Part shown: piece after piece, positions 1 to 10,170 of the stretch
Layout of the letters: every line of letters starts with the position of its first letter
Position numbering within the stretch: position 1 is the stretch's first letter
Assembly (NCBI RefSeq): GCF_004210375.1
Contig: NC_134825.1
Location: 68,005,558-68,069,557 of the forward strand
DNA from: Tachypleus tridentatus
Taxonomy: Eukaryota; Arthropoda; Merostomata; Xiphosura; Limulidae
Direction of reading: 5' to 3'
Length of the DNA: 64,000 nucleotides
The notes under the pieces: generated by a model
What the model was told of the DNA's origin: nothing
Databases searched by the model: none
The model's input: only the letters and a program-made list of their open reading frames with translations
Translations under genes and position numbers: made by a program

Positions 1-405
1 TTTATATAAGTAAGATAGTGCATTAGTTAAAATTATTTTAAATACTGATGTTGTATTATGAGCTTCAAAATATCGATAGATGCAGTGAACTGAAATAGCT
101 TTCCATGTTTTTGAATTTTACATTAAAATGTAACGAAACAGAGTTTATAGACAAAGTTCTACTTGCTTTTTTTTCCGTTTCGGAAGTTATCTTCCAGTTG
201 TTTATATCTCTTGAAACAATAAGATGTTAAATATTCACAACTTTGTCCAAGATGTTTGTATACTGTTAAATATTGATGTCATTGTTTACATGTATGGAGT
301 AGTTACTAAGTAAATGTCCAAGCAGTAACAGAGAAGATAGATGTGACCGGATAAATATACACGAGTTGTTTTTCTGGTCCATATAAGTTGTTTTGAGAAT
401 CTGTG
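1..405. other. AT-rich spacer, nothing recognised
   Basis: I see no open frame, RNA gene or known repeat here. The stretch recurs almost unchanged at 17776-18180 and 50021-50432, so it is part of the large block. Confidence 0.6.
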
Positions 406-497
406 CCTCCCGCTAGTACCCCGGTAAGTCTCCGGATTCACAACGGTGGGCTCGGCAGATAGTCCGATGTGGTTTTACTATAAGAAGAACAAACACA
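406..497 (+). mobile_element. SINE-2 fragment (tRNA-derived), internally deleted
   Basis: It has the SINE-2 head (ccgctagtac, cggtaagtct, cggattcacaacg) and the tail (gtgggctcggcagatag, tccgatgtgg, actataagaagaacaaac). The middle, including the B-box region seen in fuller copies such as 12811-12933, is missing, so it is not expected to be transcribed by polymerase III. Confidence 0.75.
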
Positions 498-606
498 TAT
501 CTGTTTGGTATAAAATAGTTTGTTTTTGGTATAGTCTTTTGTGAAATAATTTAAAGCTTCGTTCATACAATTTATCTGTGCTTGGTGTGGATGGAGTCCA
601 CACGCG

Positions 607-1575
607 CCAGAAATTATAGATCGTCAAATTGTTCGACTGTTCAGAAATGGTATGAAGCAAACTGAAATTTTCAGAACACCTCAGTGTACTGTTTCCAGAA
701 TCCTAGAACGTCTCGGATTACAGGAAACGCTGTTTCAAAAAAGTATAGTGGTAAACGTCGGAAATTGTTACCTGAGATTATCGTATTTTGGTGATTTTAA
801 CACATCAAGGTTAAAAGAAGTCTTGCAACCCATTAAGACAGGAATAGCATGAACACGTTTATTACAGGGTATTCAAAACAACTTGAATAGGAAGCCGACT
901 AAACAAGATTATTTTGCAAGAACGGTTGTCTGAAATCCGATATTAACCAGAATTCACAGCTCTCGCCGTGCTACTTAGCCAAAACGGCATGCCAACTTAC
1001 AGTTATGACACTGGCGACATGCCAACTTACAGTTATGACACTGGCGCATGTCATCTTTCAGAAGAGTCTTGTTTGTGGCTTGTTAAAGCTGGTGGTAGGA
1101 TTCGTGTTCATTGTTTGCCTGGAAAACAAATGTGGGTAGACTGTTTCCTAAGGGAGGTGGCGCAGAACATGTTTGAGCAGTTATTGATTATGGGAGATAA
1201 ACCGCTCTTCATATCTTCCGGAGAAACACCAATGGTGCCTTCTAAAGGCATAATGTGAAGACAATATTTCTGCCATATGCTAGGGAAAGGTTTAGCAATA
1301 ATTTGTGATCCAGGATGACAATGCCAATGCCCACACTGCTTGTACTGTACAGGATTATCTCGACTGGGAGAACGTTACAATAATGGTATGGCCATCAAAG
1401 TCTCCAGGTTGTAATTTCATTGAAAACTGTTGAGCAGAACTGAGCCTTAAAATTTCTAACCACAACCAGCTACTGTAGCTGAGTTACACCACTTTCTAGT
1501 GACAAATTGGGATGAAATCACAGTGGTTTATATCAATAACCTCATCGACAGCATGCCACGTCATCTTTGGAGGTG
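607..1575 (+). pseudogene. Tc1-like transposase relic, copy 1
   Basis: The N-terminal part (607-849) reads as a Tc1-type helix-turn-helix region: PEIIDRQIVRLF, then NGMKQTEIF and CTVSRILERLGLQETLF. A middle piece (about 1075-1255) gives GGRIRVHCLPGKQMWVDC, matching the region after the first catalytic Asp of Tc1 transposases. A C-terminal piece (about 1303-1575) gives QDDNANAHTAC, WPSKSPGCNFIENC and TNWDEITVVYINNLIDSMP, which fits the second Asp and the DDE/D block. These lie in different frames with stops between, so it is a dead gene. A 30-bp tandem duplication sits at 988-1046. No terminal inverted repeats were found. Copies in blocks 2 and 3 share the same state. Confidence 0.82.
988..1046 (+). 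repeat. 30-bp tandem duplication inside the Tc1 relic
   Basis: Two adjacent copies (988-1017 and 1018-1046) both begin catgccaacttacag and end gacactggcg. The same doubling is present in blocks 2 and 3 (about 18763-18821 and 51016-51075) with a few substitutions, so it arose before the block was duplicated. Confidence 0.9.
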
Positions 1576-2535
1576 AGTAGAATAAGAGGAGGACCAAGTA
1601 CTTTATGTTAAATATGAACTGATATAAGATTATAAACGCTCTTGATAATAACTTGATATTATATTTTGTTTTGGTAAGGTTTTGTTCTGATAGGTAAAGT
1701 TCTGAATTACACATCTTTCTGCAGGTGTCTGATAAAATTGTTTGCTTTTCTAATAAATCGATGATGATGTGTCTAGAACTTGTCTCATTATACAGATTAT
1801 ATACTTAGATGTTTAATACAATGTTTTTCAGCTTGACATATTAAGTTTATTTATATTCCATCTTAATAATAACTATCCTATTCGTTGCAAAATATACAAA
1901 CATTTTGGTCAAGACTGTATTTCAAGTTTAGATTTCTGTGAAATATTTCAGAATAAAGTAACTACCAATCCCAAGATGAAATATTTTTTAGATTTATGTT
2001 TAATTATACGCAGTTCGGATAAAGTTATATTAATTTGTAATCTGAAACCTCTGGACAATTACCTACACTACTAAGAAGATGGAGAGGAAGTTGGAAAATT
2101 TTGCGTAAAACTATACACATGAAATTTGCGTATAACCGTTCCTAATTTGGAGTACAAAGGAATCACTTCAAAGTGATAACTCATATAAAATTAAAGGATA
2201 CCAATATGTATCCTATATACAGTTATAGGATATCATTATGTATGATATATACAGCTAATAAGTTGTATTTCAGTTATCTAATAATTTATAATATTGAATT
2301 GAGAGGCGTAACTTGTTTCATAACAGAGATTTTGGCATTGCTAAAGTTATAATATTAGAAATTTCGATTACACTTTTATTGTTCAGAATAATATATATCA
2401 TCTATAAAAATTCATTGTCAATATGCAAAAATGCCAAGTTACGAAAAGAGTTCAACAATATAAAGTGGAGATTTCAGACAGATAAGTTGAGTTAGAAACA
2501 ATATAGAAATTTTTTTGTACTTGTGTAATGTTAGT
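1576..2535. other. AT-rich spacer, nothing recognised
   Basis: There is no convincing coding frame. The 60-72 codon open frames here lack similarity to anything I know and are not preserved with a coding pattern among copies. It holds short self-similar runs such as ggatac-caatatgtatcc and gatatcattatgtatgatatatac near 2195-2250. It recurs at 19351-20311 and 51604-52517. Confidence 0.6.
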
Positions 2536-2737
2536 AGTGTAAGACTAGAGGGAAGGCAACGAGTTATCACCAACAACCGTCAACTCTTTGGCTACTCTTT
2601 TACCAATGAAGAGTGGAATTGACCGTAACCTTAATACTCCCCACGGCTGAAAGGGCGAGCGTGTTTGGTGTATTGGGTATTCGAACTCGTGACCCTCAGA
2701 TTACGATTCGACTGCCTTAGCCACCTGACCACGTCTG
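2536..2737 (-). mobile_element. SINE-1, truncated
   Basis: Read on the minus strand it has a tRNA-like head (acgtggtcaggtggctaag), a B-box-like ggTTCGAatacc, and the family body (gagtagccaaagagttgac; cttccctctagtcttacac). The 3' end stops at the agtgtaagac block, so the usual tail (tttgcgcgaaattc plus caaacaaa) is absent. Confidence 0.85.
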
Positions 2738-2974
2738 TAAAAGCGTTCTGCTTCAATGGTAAATACAACCAAAATTAAGTGTAGACAATTGTTTTTTTAT
2801 TTATTGATTTTCAAATTTATATGTCTTAAGGTGTTACAACCTTCTGAGTTCATAATTATGCTGGTGATTTATGGCATGAGTACCTTTTTTAATGACGTCA
2901 CAACAGTACAAATTGCAACGGTAAGCGTCATTTATGTGACATTTTAGTTTCTCATGACTGGCTGGAAGACAACA

Positions 2975-3094
2975 CATTAGTGTAGAGAAATATATATGTA
3001 AAATCGGCTCGTTTGGGTTGAGAAAATATTTTACGTAGAAGAGCGAACAACGTTTCGACCTTCTTCGGTCATCGTCATGTTCATTAGTGTAGAG
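2975..3094 (-). mobile_element. 94-bp Penelope-terminal mini-insertion with 13-bp target duplication
   Basis: The insert (2988-3081) is flanked by exact direct repeats cattagtgtagag at 2975-2987 and 3082-3094. Empty-site relatives at 16573 and 48738 read acacattagtgtagagtt without the insert. The insert matches the 3' terminal part of the full Penelope-like elements here (compare about 7845-7943): tatacatgtaaaa, cggctggtttgggttg, and gaacaacgtttcgacc. On the minus strand it carries CGATGA and then GACCGAAGAAGGTCGAAAC, a hairpin between GATGA and GAAAC that resembles a hammerhead ribozyme core. Penelope-like elements are known to carry hammerhead motifs; activity here is inference. Confidence 0.85.
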
Positions 3095-3902
3095 TTGTGT
3101 GAGTGGTTAAAATAGGTGATCCTTCCAGGCTGTCTTTGGTCTCTGTTCATTGAGTTTATCGTGTCATCTTACACGCACATTACTGGAATAAAATCTTTCG
3201 GCAAAGAAACATCACGTTGATAAAATGACAAAGAAAATGCCTTTAGACATTTTATAGACATCTTTATAGACATTCCGATCTCAGGGAGCGATAACTTTTA
3301 AGGAAGAAATGAGTTTAGAACTAAAACTATGTAATAAAAGTGATATGCTAGAATTGTAAGTAAATCTAGTATGTTGATATCATTGTGATATCATTTATAA
3401 TTTAATATTGTTACAATTACAAAGAAAAAGAATAACACGGAAAAAAGTTTTAGTTATTTGTTCAAGAACATTTGTTAATGCTTTTCCTTAGTATAATTAT
3501 ATGAATAATTTAATTGGATTATCTCAAATACCTTCTAAACGAACTAAATTTTCATCGATTTCGATATTTTTATACTTTCAAGTTTTGTCCGTAAGGGCAA
3601 CATAACAAACGAGAGGTGGAATCCACTTCCAAATTTTACTAGTTTGAATGTTAAAATACGAAATCCAACTGAGAGGATCGAACTCATAACATTTGGGTTA
3701 CTAGACCAACACTCTACTACTGATTTTAAAATTTATGCTTGCATTTTAAATATATGATTTATAGAGAGTAATATTTACCTTACGTAAGTGTTAACATAAT
3801 TAAGAGGCTTCTTGTACAGGTGATGCATATAACACAATGAAATAACAACAATATTCATATTGAATCATAATCAATGCTTGAACACAATTGAACTATTATA
3901 TG

Positions 3903-4026
3903 TGTCGCCTCCACTAGTAGCACAGCGGAATGTCTTGCAATAACAAAAAACCGGGTTTCCATACCCATGGTGGGTGGAGCACAGACAGTCCGCGGTGTCG
4001 CTTTACGCTTACTTTAAAACAACAAC
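3903..4026 (+). mobile_element. SINE-3 (tRNA-derived)
   Basis: It has the head cctccactagtagcacagcgg, then ccgggtttccatacccatgg (B-box region) and gtgggtggagcacagacagtccgcggtgtcg, and ends in an acaacaac-type tail. It sits directly before the LINE-3'-like stretch of T-unit 1. Confidence 0.85.
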
Positions 4027-4226
4027 TATTATATATCTGAACAGAGGAGAAAACAGTACAATACCTTACTGTTGGAAATGTTGTCGAAGAGATGTTCTTA
4101 ATATTATATTTTTTTTACGTGTGATCGTTTTAACAATGCTAAATTAATTCACTGAACAATAAGCGAATATTCAAAAAACTGTAGAAGATTAAAGAGAAAG
4201 AATGCGTTTTTTAAAAAAAAGTATAA

Positions 4227-4298
4227 GCCATCATAGCTCAGGGGTAGAGCACTGGTCTTGTAAACCAGGAGTCGTGAGTTCGAACCTCACTGGTGGCT
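4227..4298 (+). tRNA. tRNA-Thr (TGT), copy 1
   Basis: This is a 72-nt cloverleaf. The acceptor stem GCCATCA pairs with TGGTGGC, discriminator T. D arm GCTC-AGGGGTA-GAGC, anticodon arm CTGGT-CTTGTAA-ACCAG with anticodon TGT at 4259-4261, and T arm GTGAG-TTCGAAC-CTCAC are all fully paired. It decodes ACA threonine codons. The A box (TAGCTCAGGGGTAGAG) and B box (GAGTTCGAACCTC) are intact and a T4 run at 4318-4321 can end polymerase III transcription. No intron and no encoded CCA. It is one of the three structurally perfect copies in the window. Confidence 0.96.
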
Positions 4299-4700
4299 TG
4301 TATAACTTGACGGATGCTTTTATTTTCATCAACTGCAATTGAACAAAATAACATAATAATGTTTTACGATAAATATAGCGATACATTATTTTTCATATAA
4401 TTTAAATTATCAATAAAAGCGACATTGTTATTCAAAAAATTAAGCTGAGTTTTCTCTGCTCCTATTAATTTTGTACGGCTTGTGGAAATCAATATTTCCA
4501 AAACTGCTTGAAGAATAATCCTGTTTTGGATATATCTATTATAAAATTCTTGAATTAATATAAATCTCTAGTTTGACTTCATTAAAATCGATAAATGCTG
4601 TAGACATGGAGGAAAAACAGAATTTTTTTGTTCGAAAACATAATGTAGACACTACTTCCAACCCTGTTTCTTTACTTTCTGAGAGCCCCTAGATTTGGGC

Positions 4701-4997
4701 TGGAAATTATATGTGCATATGGATTGAACGTTTGGGTATATATGTATGTGTACCCAGGAAGGTCAGTTGCACTGGACCTTTTCCTCTTTTTTTTTTTTTT
4801 TGTTAGAGTGAAATGTTTAGTATATTAAAATTATTATATGAGGATTAGAGTAACCCATATTTACTCAGACCCCCTTCGGGGTAATGTCCATGTATTTTGC
4901 ACTATCAGTTCCTTCACTAATGTCTCGCTCATAGGTGGCATGTTTTTATTTTAGTATTTATTATTATTATTATGTATGTATATATATATTATATTTG
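4701..4997. other. AT-rich spacer
   Basis: Contains a T run near 4790, a (TTA)n-like stretch at about 4958-4972 and a TA-rich stretch just before the SINE-2 at 4998. The motif cagacccccttcggggtaat near 4868 is a small perfect hairpin. No gene seen. Confidence 0.5.
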
Positions 4998-5122
4998 CCC
5001 CCCCCCCGCTAGTATAGCGGTGTGTCTTCGGATTTAAACAAAACCGCTAAAACCAGGGATTCGATTTCCCTTGATCGGCTAAGCAGATAGCCCCTTGTGG
5101 CTTTGTGATAAGAAAATACACA
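4998..5122 (+). mobile_element. SINE-2
   Basis: After a C run it reads ccgctagtatagcgg, tcttcggatttaaac, ccagggattcgatttccc (B-box region), cggctaagcagatag and ccccttgtggctttgtgataag, then an AT-rich tail. It lies between the T-unit 1 tail and the 3' end of the LINE. Equivalent copies are at 22772-22898 and 53331-53457. Confidence 0.87.
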
Positions 5123-5243
5123 TACTCATTTTATTTTTATTTATTTATTTTCATTATTTCTTTATTTTTAAAATAATTTTATGTTAATAATCTAATTTGT
5201 CAAATAATCGGGGAGAGGTGTTTAGGACTATCTTTATCACATA

Positions 5244-6145
5244 CGAGGGCTGTTCAAAAAATACTCGGACTGACGTCATAAAACAAAATGTACTTTATTT
5301 AGAAGTTACAGGTCTGGGACCCCTTCAAGGTACTCTCCTCCCCAACGCACACACTTATCCCAACGGTGTTTCCACTTGTTGAAACAGTCCTGGTCCGCTT
5401 CTTTTGTAATGTCCTCCAGCTCCTTCGTCGCATTTGCCTTAATCTCGGGAATCGTCTCAAATCTTCTTCCTTTCAAGGGTCTTTTGAGTTTGGGGAACAA
5501 GAAAACATTGCAAGGAGCAAGGTCAGGTGAGTAGGGGGGGGAGAACAGTGATCGAGTGTTTGGCCAAAAACGCACGAGTTCTGAGGCACAAATTTCGCAG
5601 CAACGCGGTGCATCTTCAATTTTTCGGTCAAAATCTCGTAACAAGATCCAACTGATATTCCAAACTCTTCAGCAAGCTCCCTAACAGTCAGACGTCGATT
5701 TGCCCGCACCAGGGTGTTGATTTTGTCGACGTGTGGGTCGTCAGTTGACGTGGAAGGACGTCCAGGACGCTCATCATCTTCAATGGACTGTCGACCATCC
5801 TTAAAACGTTCATGCCACTTGAAACATGCCGTACGCTTCATAGCAACATCACCGTAAGCCGTGTTAAGCATAGCAAAAGTTTCAGTCGCAGATTTTCCAA
5901 GTTTAACACAAATTTTTACAGCAAGTCATTGCTCCTTCAGGTCATTCATTCTGAAATCCACGAAACGAAAAAATCGCACTTCACTTAAAACCGCGTAGCT
6001 AATACACAAATGAAGATATCTGCAATCGGGAAATGGCGTCGTAATCAGCTGATCTGTGCAAACCTAGCGACAGCATGCGGATTCCACTGGAACCAACTAG
6101 AGCCGCGCAATTCAAACAGTCCGCGTATTTTTTGAACAGACCTCG
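5244..6145 (-). mobile_element. Deleted mariner (DD34D type), 902 bp
   Basis: Inverted ends match: cgagggctgttcaaaaaata at the left and the complement of tattttttgaacagacctcg at the right, each next to a TA (5242-5243 and 6146-6147). On the minus strand the transposase N-terminus reads VKLGKSATETFAMLNTAYGD, CFKWHERFKDGRQSIEDDER, GRPSTSTDDPHVDKI and EEFGISVGSCYEILTEKLKM. After KFVPQN it jumps to FGQTLDHCSPP and YSPDLAPCNVFLFPKLKRPL, so the central part with the first two catalytic Asp residues is missing; the third (D34D position) reads N in PCN. A frameshift lies at the C-rich run. It sits in the C-terminal region of the LINE. It could only move with transposase supplied by another copy. Confidence 0.93.
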
Positions 6146-6642
6146 TATGCAACACCTATCGAGTTCGCATAATAGTTCACTTTTTCTCCAAATTTTACCG
6201 AAATATTTTATTTTACTAGGTAGGATCTATCTACTATTGTTTGTGTATTTGAATATTTATGCATAAACTTTGAAGTGGTTTTGGGTACTCTATATGCTGT
6301 CCTAAGTAGTATATTCTATAATGACTCTAGTTTGGCTGATTGGTCGATAACTGTTTGGTTTATTGGCTGGCATACCTTCTTTATGAAACATGAATGTATA
6401 AGCTTACTTCCCAGAGTAACCAGGGTAAAGGGATAAATGAAAAATTGCTTATAGATGATCAAATAATTTCAAAGTGCCTTTTTTGAAGATAATTGCTTGT
6501 TTGCCGTCAGTTTCTGGTGATTTGTTTTTGGTATTCTTAACTGCTTGTTTGAGTTCTGTTAATGTAAATTTTTGGTAAGCATTACATTATTATAGTCATT
6601 TATGTTATTGGTGTTATTGTGGTTAGTATTGATTGGGAAAAT

Positions 6643-6778
6643 GTTGTTTTGTTGTTTGTTGTTGTGTTGAATTACGCACAAAGGTACACAATGAGTTACA
6701 TGTGCTCTGCCCGCCGCGGATATCGAAACCCGGTTTCAGGCGTCGTAAATGCGCAGGCATACCGGAGGGGGCTGTTTT
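6643..6778 (-). mobile_element. SINE-3 inserted in the LINE RT region
   Basis: It is flanked by gaaaat on both sides (6637-6642 and 6779-6784). Uninterrupted LINE sequence near 46975 lacks it. Read on the minus strand it carries the family landmarks cctccggtatgcctgcgcat, aaccgggtttcgatatccg, ggcgggcagagcacatg and a caacaacaaaacaac-like tail, so the copy is full length. Confidence 0.86.
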
Positions 6779-7903
6779 GAAAATATGGGCTTTCTAATTC
6801 TGTGTTATTTGTTACGTTATTGTTTACTCTATTGTAAAAATAGGTGTTCACGTCTGGGTCGTTGTGTTTTGAAAGTGTTTTGTAGTTCTTGTCTGAGGGC
6901 TTCTGCTTTTTTTTTGTTGGTGTGCACTAATGTGTTATTTTATTCTAGTGTTGGGTATTTTCTTATTGTGGCTTTTTTGGTGAGTCTTTATAGGTGCGAC
7001 CGAAACTTTCTAGGCTCGTTTTTTTTTTTCGTTTAGTTGGAAGCAAATGTTATCCGATTTTTCTTCGTTTAACAATATAATTTCTGGTCTCATTTTATTT
7101 CTCATACTGCTTATTTGTGTTTTTATTTCTTTGTCTCTTGTTGCCATGATCTGTCTATTTAATTGTCTTTTTTCTGTTTTATTAGTTGTTTGTTCGATTT
7201 CCATGCGTTATTTATAGTTTTATGTTGTTCCTATGGTACAGTATCCGATGCTGGTTTTGGTTGGTACTCTGTGATTATTTGACTATAACTATCAACTTTT
7301 ACTTTGTTGTTGGCTGTATGCTCAACATTTTCTGGTAATATGTTGTCTAATTCTTTCTGATATTCTTGGCAATTAGCTTAATTGTAGTTGAATTTGTCTT
7401 GTTTAAAGGTTACATCTTTATGGGGATCGAGATCGAAGGTACACCATATTGGAAGAAGATCACTGTCAACATCTTTTCTCACATTAAAATTTAATAACTT
7501 TTGTTTGATATTAAAGAATGTGAGGCAGAAGTCTAAGATATCTCTTGTATTTATAGCGTACGTAGTATGCGTAGGTGTACTGTCGTTTATTACGGCTATA
7601 TTATTTTCATCAATGAATTGCAATAGATGTCTTCCGTTTGTGTTGGTGGATTTACGTCCAAAGTTTTTATATTCACTATTCAGATCACCTATTACAATTG
7701 TATTTGGTTGTGGGAAAAGATATTGTGGAATAGGTTTATGTCAATACATTTGGTTGGTGAACAATAAATACCTGCTTCTGTTATAATTGAATGGTTATCT
7801 AGCAGGATATCAATCAGTGATAACGAGAAATCCCACTTGTAGAAAAAAATATACATGTAAAAACGGCTGGTTTGGGTTGTAAAAATTTTTATGTAAAGGA
7901 GTG

Positions 7904-7943
7904 AACAACGTTTCGACCTACTTCGGTGATGGTCAGGTTCACA
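7904..7943 (-). ncRNA. Hammerhead-like motif at the Penelope 3' end
   Basis: The minus strand reads GAACCTGACCATCACC, GAAG, TAGGTCGAAACGTTGTTC. GAAC at one end can pair with GTTC at the other and a short inner hairpin precedes CGAAAC. The GATGA part of the core is CATCA here, whereas the mini-insertion at 2988-3081 keeps GATGA. This copy therefore looks like a decayed ribozyme. Hammerheads in Penelope-like elements are known; this assignment is inference. Confidence 0.45.
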
Positions 7944-8088
7944 AAGAAAGAAGGAGGTAACTGACCGATAGCTGACTATGTGTTTGAAGAGGGATGTTTA
8001 ACTGAGTTTAGGAATGTAGAGGGCGTGCTTAGATGTTTGATTATATTTATTAATATGCGTATAAAGGTGTTTCTTTGTATTGGTTTAT

Positions 8089-8330
8089 TTAGGGTTTGAG
8101 TTGTTGTGTAAGCAAGGCTTCTTTAATTCTGCGTTTGTTTATGTTTGTTTCTTTATTTAGTAATTGGGTGTTTTGTATGGTTAAGTTGTGTTTATTTGAG
8201 TTGCAGTGTTCGAAAACGTGTGAAGGTGACTTTTTGTGTTCTTTGAATCTGGTTTCCATTTTCCTACTTGTTTCACCAATACAGAAGTCGTGGCAGTTAT
8301 CACATTGTATTTTATAAACAATGTTGGTGT
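8089..8330 (-). pseudogene. GIY-YIG endonuclease domain of the Penelope element, copy 1
   Basis: The frame reads TNIVYKIQCDNCHDFCIGET, SRKMETRFKEHKKSPSHVFE, HCNSNKHNLTIQNTQLLNKE and ends RRIKEALLTQQLKP before the stop. This is the Penelope GIY-YIG fold: VYKI.C..C...CIGET, an Arg in RF.EH, and H..H spacing. In this element class it cuts target DNA for insertion. The domain is open from end to end here, but the linker before it is out of frame. Confidence 0.88.
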
Positions 8331-8654
8331 GGTGTTTTCAGTGTAATATTTACATAGTATATACGTCAGTTTTGTGCCTAGTTTTTAAATAAATTTGGTA
8401 TTAACTGAAATGTCATATTTTGTTCCTAGATTTTGCCAAATGTTGGTTATTTCTCTGCTGATGTCGGGAATATATACCGCAGTATATGGTTTCGTGATTT
8501 CTTCGAATTGTGGAGATAGCTTGTTGATGTTGATGAAGTATTGTTTCATGTTGTCTAATTCGTCGTTAATTTTATCTGGTGAACATAGTTTTATGGCTGT
8601 GTTTATTTGGTTTCTTAGTATGCTAAGTGTTTGTTTCATTTCATGTGCTGAGTC

Positions 8655-9293
8655 CTAGGGAATGTATAGTCCAGTATGGGTGATTTTTCGGTGGACTTCT
8701 GTTTTAAATTGTGTATCGGTTCTTGTAATTTTAAGGTTGAGAAATAATATGTGATTGTTTTCTTCCTGTTCACACGTGAAGTTAATGTTGGGATGTACAG
8801 AGTTAATGTGATTGAAAAAATTGAGTGTGTTTTCTGTAGATATGAATCCCACAATCGTGTCGTCTACGTATCTGTACCAGTATAGTGGTGAATGTATTGC
8901 CATGTTAATTGCTTGTGTTTCAACTTGTGTGATAAACATATTGGCTAGAACTGGTGATACTGGGTTGCCCAAGCTTAGACCACTTGTTTAGATGTAGTTG
9001 TGGTTGTTGAACATTAAGTTTGTCTTCATCGTGGTGAATTCTATGAGGGTTGCTAATTGGTCACTGGGAATGTCTATTGATGGATTAGGGTTTTGGATAT
9101 AGAGTTCTAAGGCTATAACAGAGAGGGATATAACATTGAAACTGGCCATTAAATCTTTATGATTAAGTTGATATAGGTTAGATTTCAAATTTAAAGAGTC
9201 TTTGATGAATGATCTGGCTGATGTTACATGTTTGGAGAAGGCCCATGCCATGTATTTATTAAGACTGTAATTTAACGATTCATAAGTGAACAT
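8655..9293 (-). pseudogene. Reverse transcriptase palm of the Penelope element, copy 1
   Basis: Two adjacent frames cover the palm. 8988-9293 holds the region before the active site (YMAWAFSKHVTSARSF; HKDLMASFNVISLS). 8655-8972 holds MGNPVSPVLANMF, YWYRYVDDTIVGF (the YVDD box), HPNINFTCEQEENNHILFLN and HRKITHTGLYIP. The second set is diagnostic of Penelope RTs, which are related to telomerase RT. The gene is broken. Confidence 0.9.
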
Positions 9294-9762
9294 TATTGGT
9301 CATAATAGACAATCTGGTTTATGAGGCTTGGGGATGCCTTATATTTGTGGTGTGCGTGAGTCGGTCTTGTGTAGCTAGGACTAAAGTGATTTTGAAATTG
9401 TGTTGGCTTTTTTCAATTTTGGTAGTATTTTGTTTAGTTGCATTTCGCGTGTTTTTGTTTGATTTGTTTGTAATGGTTTAAATTTGTATGTGTCTGATAG
9501 GATATTCTTCATTTTTGGATGCATTCATTCGTATTCATTATGACTATAGCGTTTCTTTTATCTGCTTTTAGAATTTTTATGCTTTTGTTTTGTAATGGAA
9601 TTAATGTCTTGTTCTGTGAAATTGTTTGTTAGCTTTCTGTTTTGTGAAATTATATTGATGGTTTCATGAGAAAATTCTTTGAAAAATCGTTTAAGATGTT
9701 TTAGGTGTTTCTGGAAAATATAAAATTTTTAAATTTTGTCTTGGAAGTTTGGATGTTGTATG

Positions 9763-10170
9763 TCAATAAAATTTTGAAGTTGTCTTCTTTCTGTCTGATG
9801 TTTTCAGTTGTTTTCTTGTTTTTTTGTTTTCTGGGGAAAGTATCGCAAGTCTCCTGACTAGGTCTTCTAAACTTGTATTAATTTCTAAGGTTGGAATGTA
9901 CCTAGGTGTTATTACGAAGTTGAATCCTTTGTTAAGTAGATGTATCACGTCTGTGTTTACTTGTCGGTCGTATCTGTTAATTATGAGTTCAATTAATGGT
10001 TTGTCGTGTTGGTGACTTTTCTGTTGTTTGCATTTTAGATTTTCTAGTTTTTTTGTGGCAGATCTTTTTGTATTTGTCATTCCCAGTGGTCATTTGGTTT
10101 ATGTTTCGTTGTATAAGTCCGCAAATCTCTGGTTTCATGCAGCATGCCAGTTGAAGTTCTAGGTTCATTT
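9763..10170 (-). pseudogene. Penelope N-terminal region, copy 1
   Basis: The frame at 9763-10080 reads INRYDRQVNTDVIHLLNKGF, NFVITPRYIPTLEINTSLED and LVRRLAILSPE. This is the Penelope N-terminal signature (lsn..vl.kGlnF..tP..ip). Upstream, MNLELQLACCMKPEICGL continues in the copy at 28714-29136, where a longer stretch is open. Confidence 0.8.

Larger units (their letters stand above)
2536..4700. repeat. T-unit 1 (tRNA-Thr-bearing repeat)
   Basis: This is the first of a family of related repeats built as: SINE-1 piece, AT-rich spacer with the landmarks ttcataattatgct, gacattccgatct and tgatatcattgtgatatc, a SINE-3 copy, a stretch like the LINE 3' end (ctgaacagaggagaaaacag), tRNA-Thr, and a roughly 480-bp tail ending actttctgagagcccctag. 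Unlike T-unit 2 it lacks a roughly 430-bp stretch (13600-14035 in T-unit 2) before the SINE-3. No protein-coding signal is visible apart from element debris. Confidence 0.88.

Noticed and set aside
2893-2905. TGACGTCA palindrome in several T-units (2893, 16495, 48656)
   Set aside because: It matches a CRE site, but it lies more than 1 kb from any tRNA and one site is expected by chance at this scale. Its repetition follows from unit duplication.
5197-5382. 61-codon frame conserved in three blocks
   Set aside because: It crosses a mariner inverted repeat and is antisense to the transposase C-terminus.
8096-8317. Plus-strand 73-codon frame (also at 27053 and 55974)
   Set aside because: It is the antisense of the GIY-YIG endonuclease, which is recognised on the minus strand.
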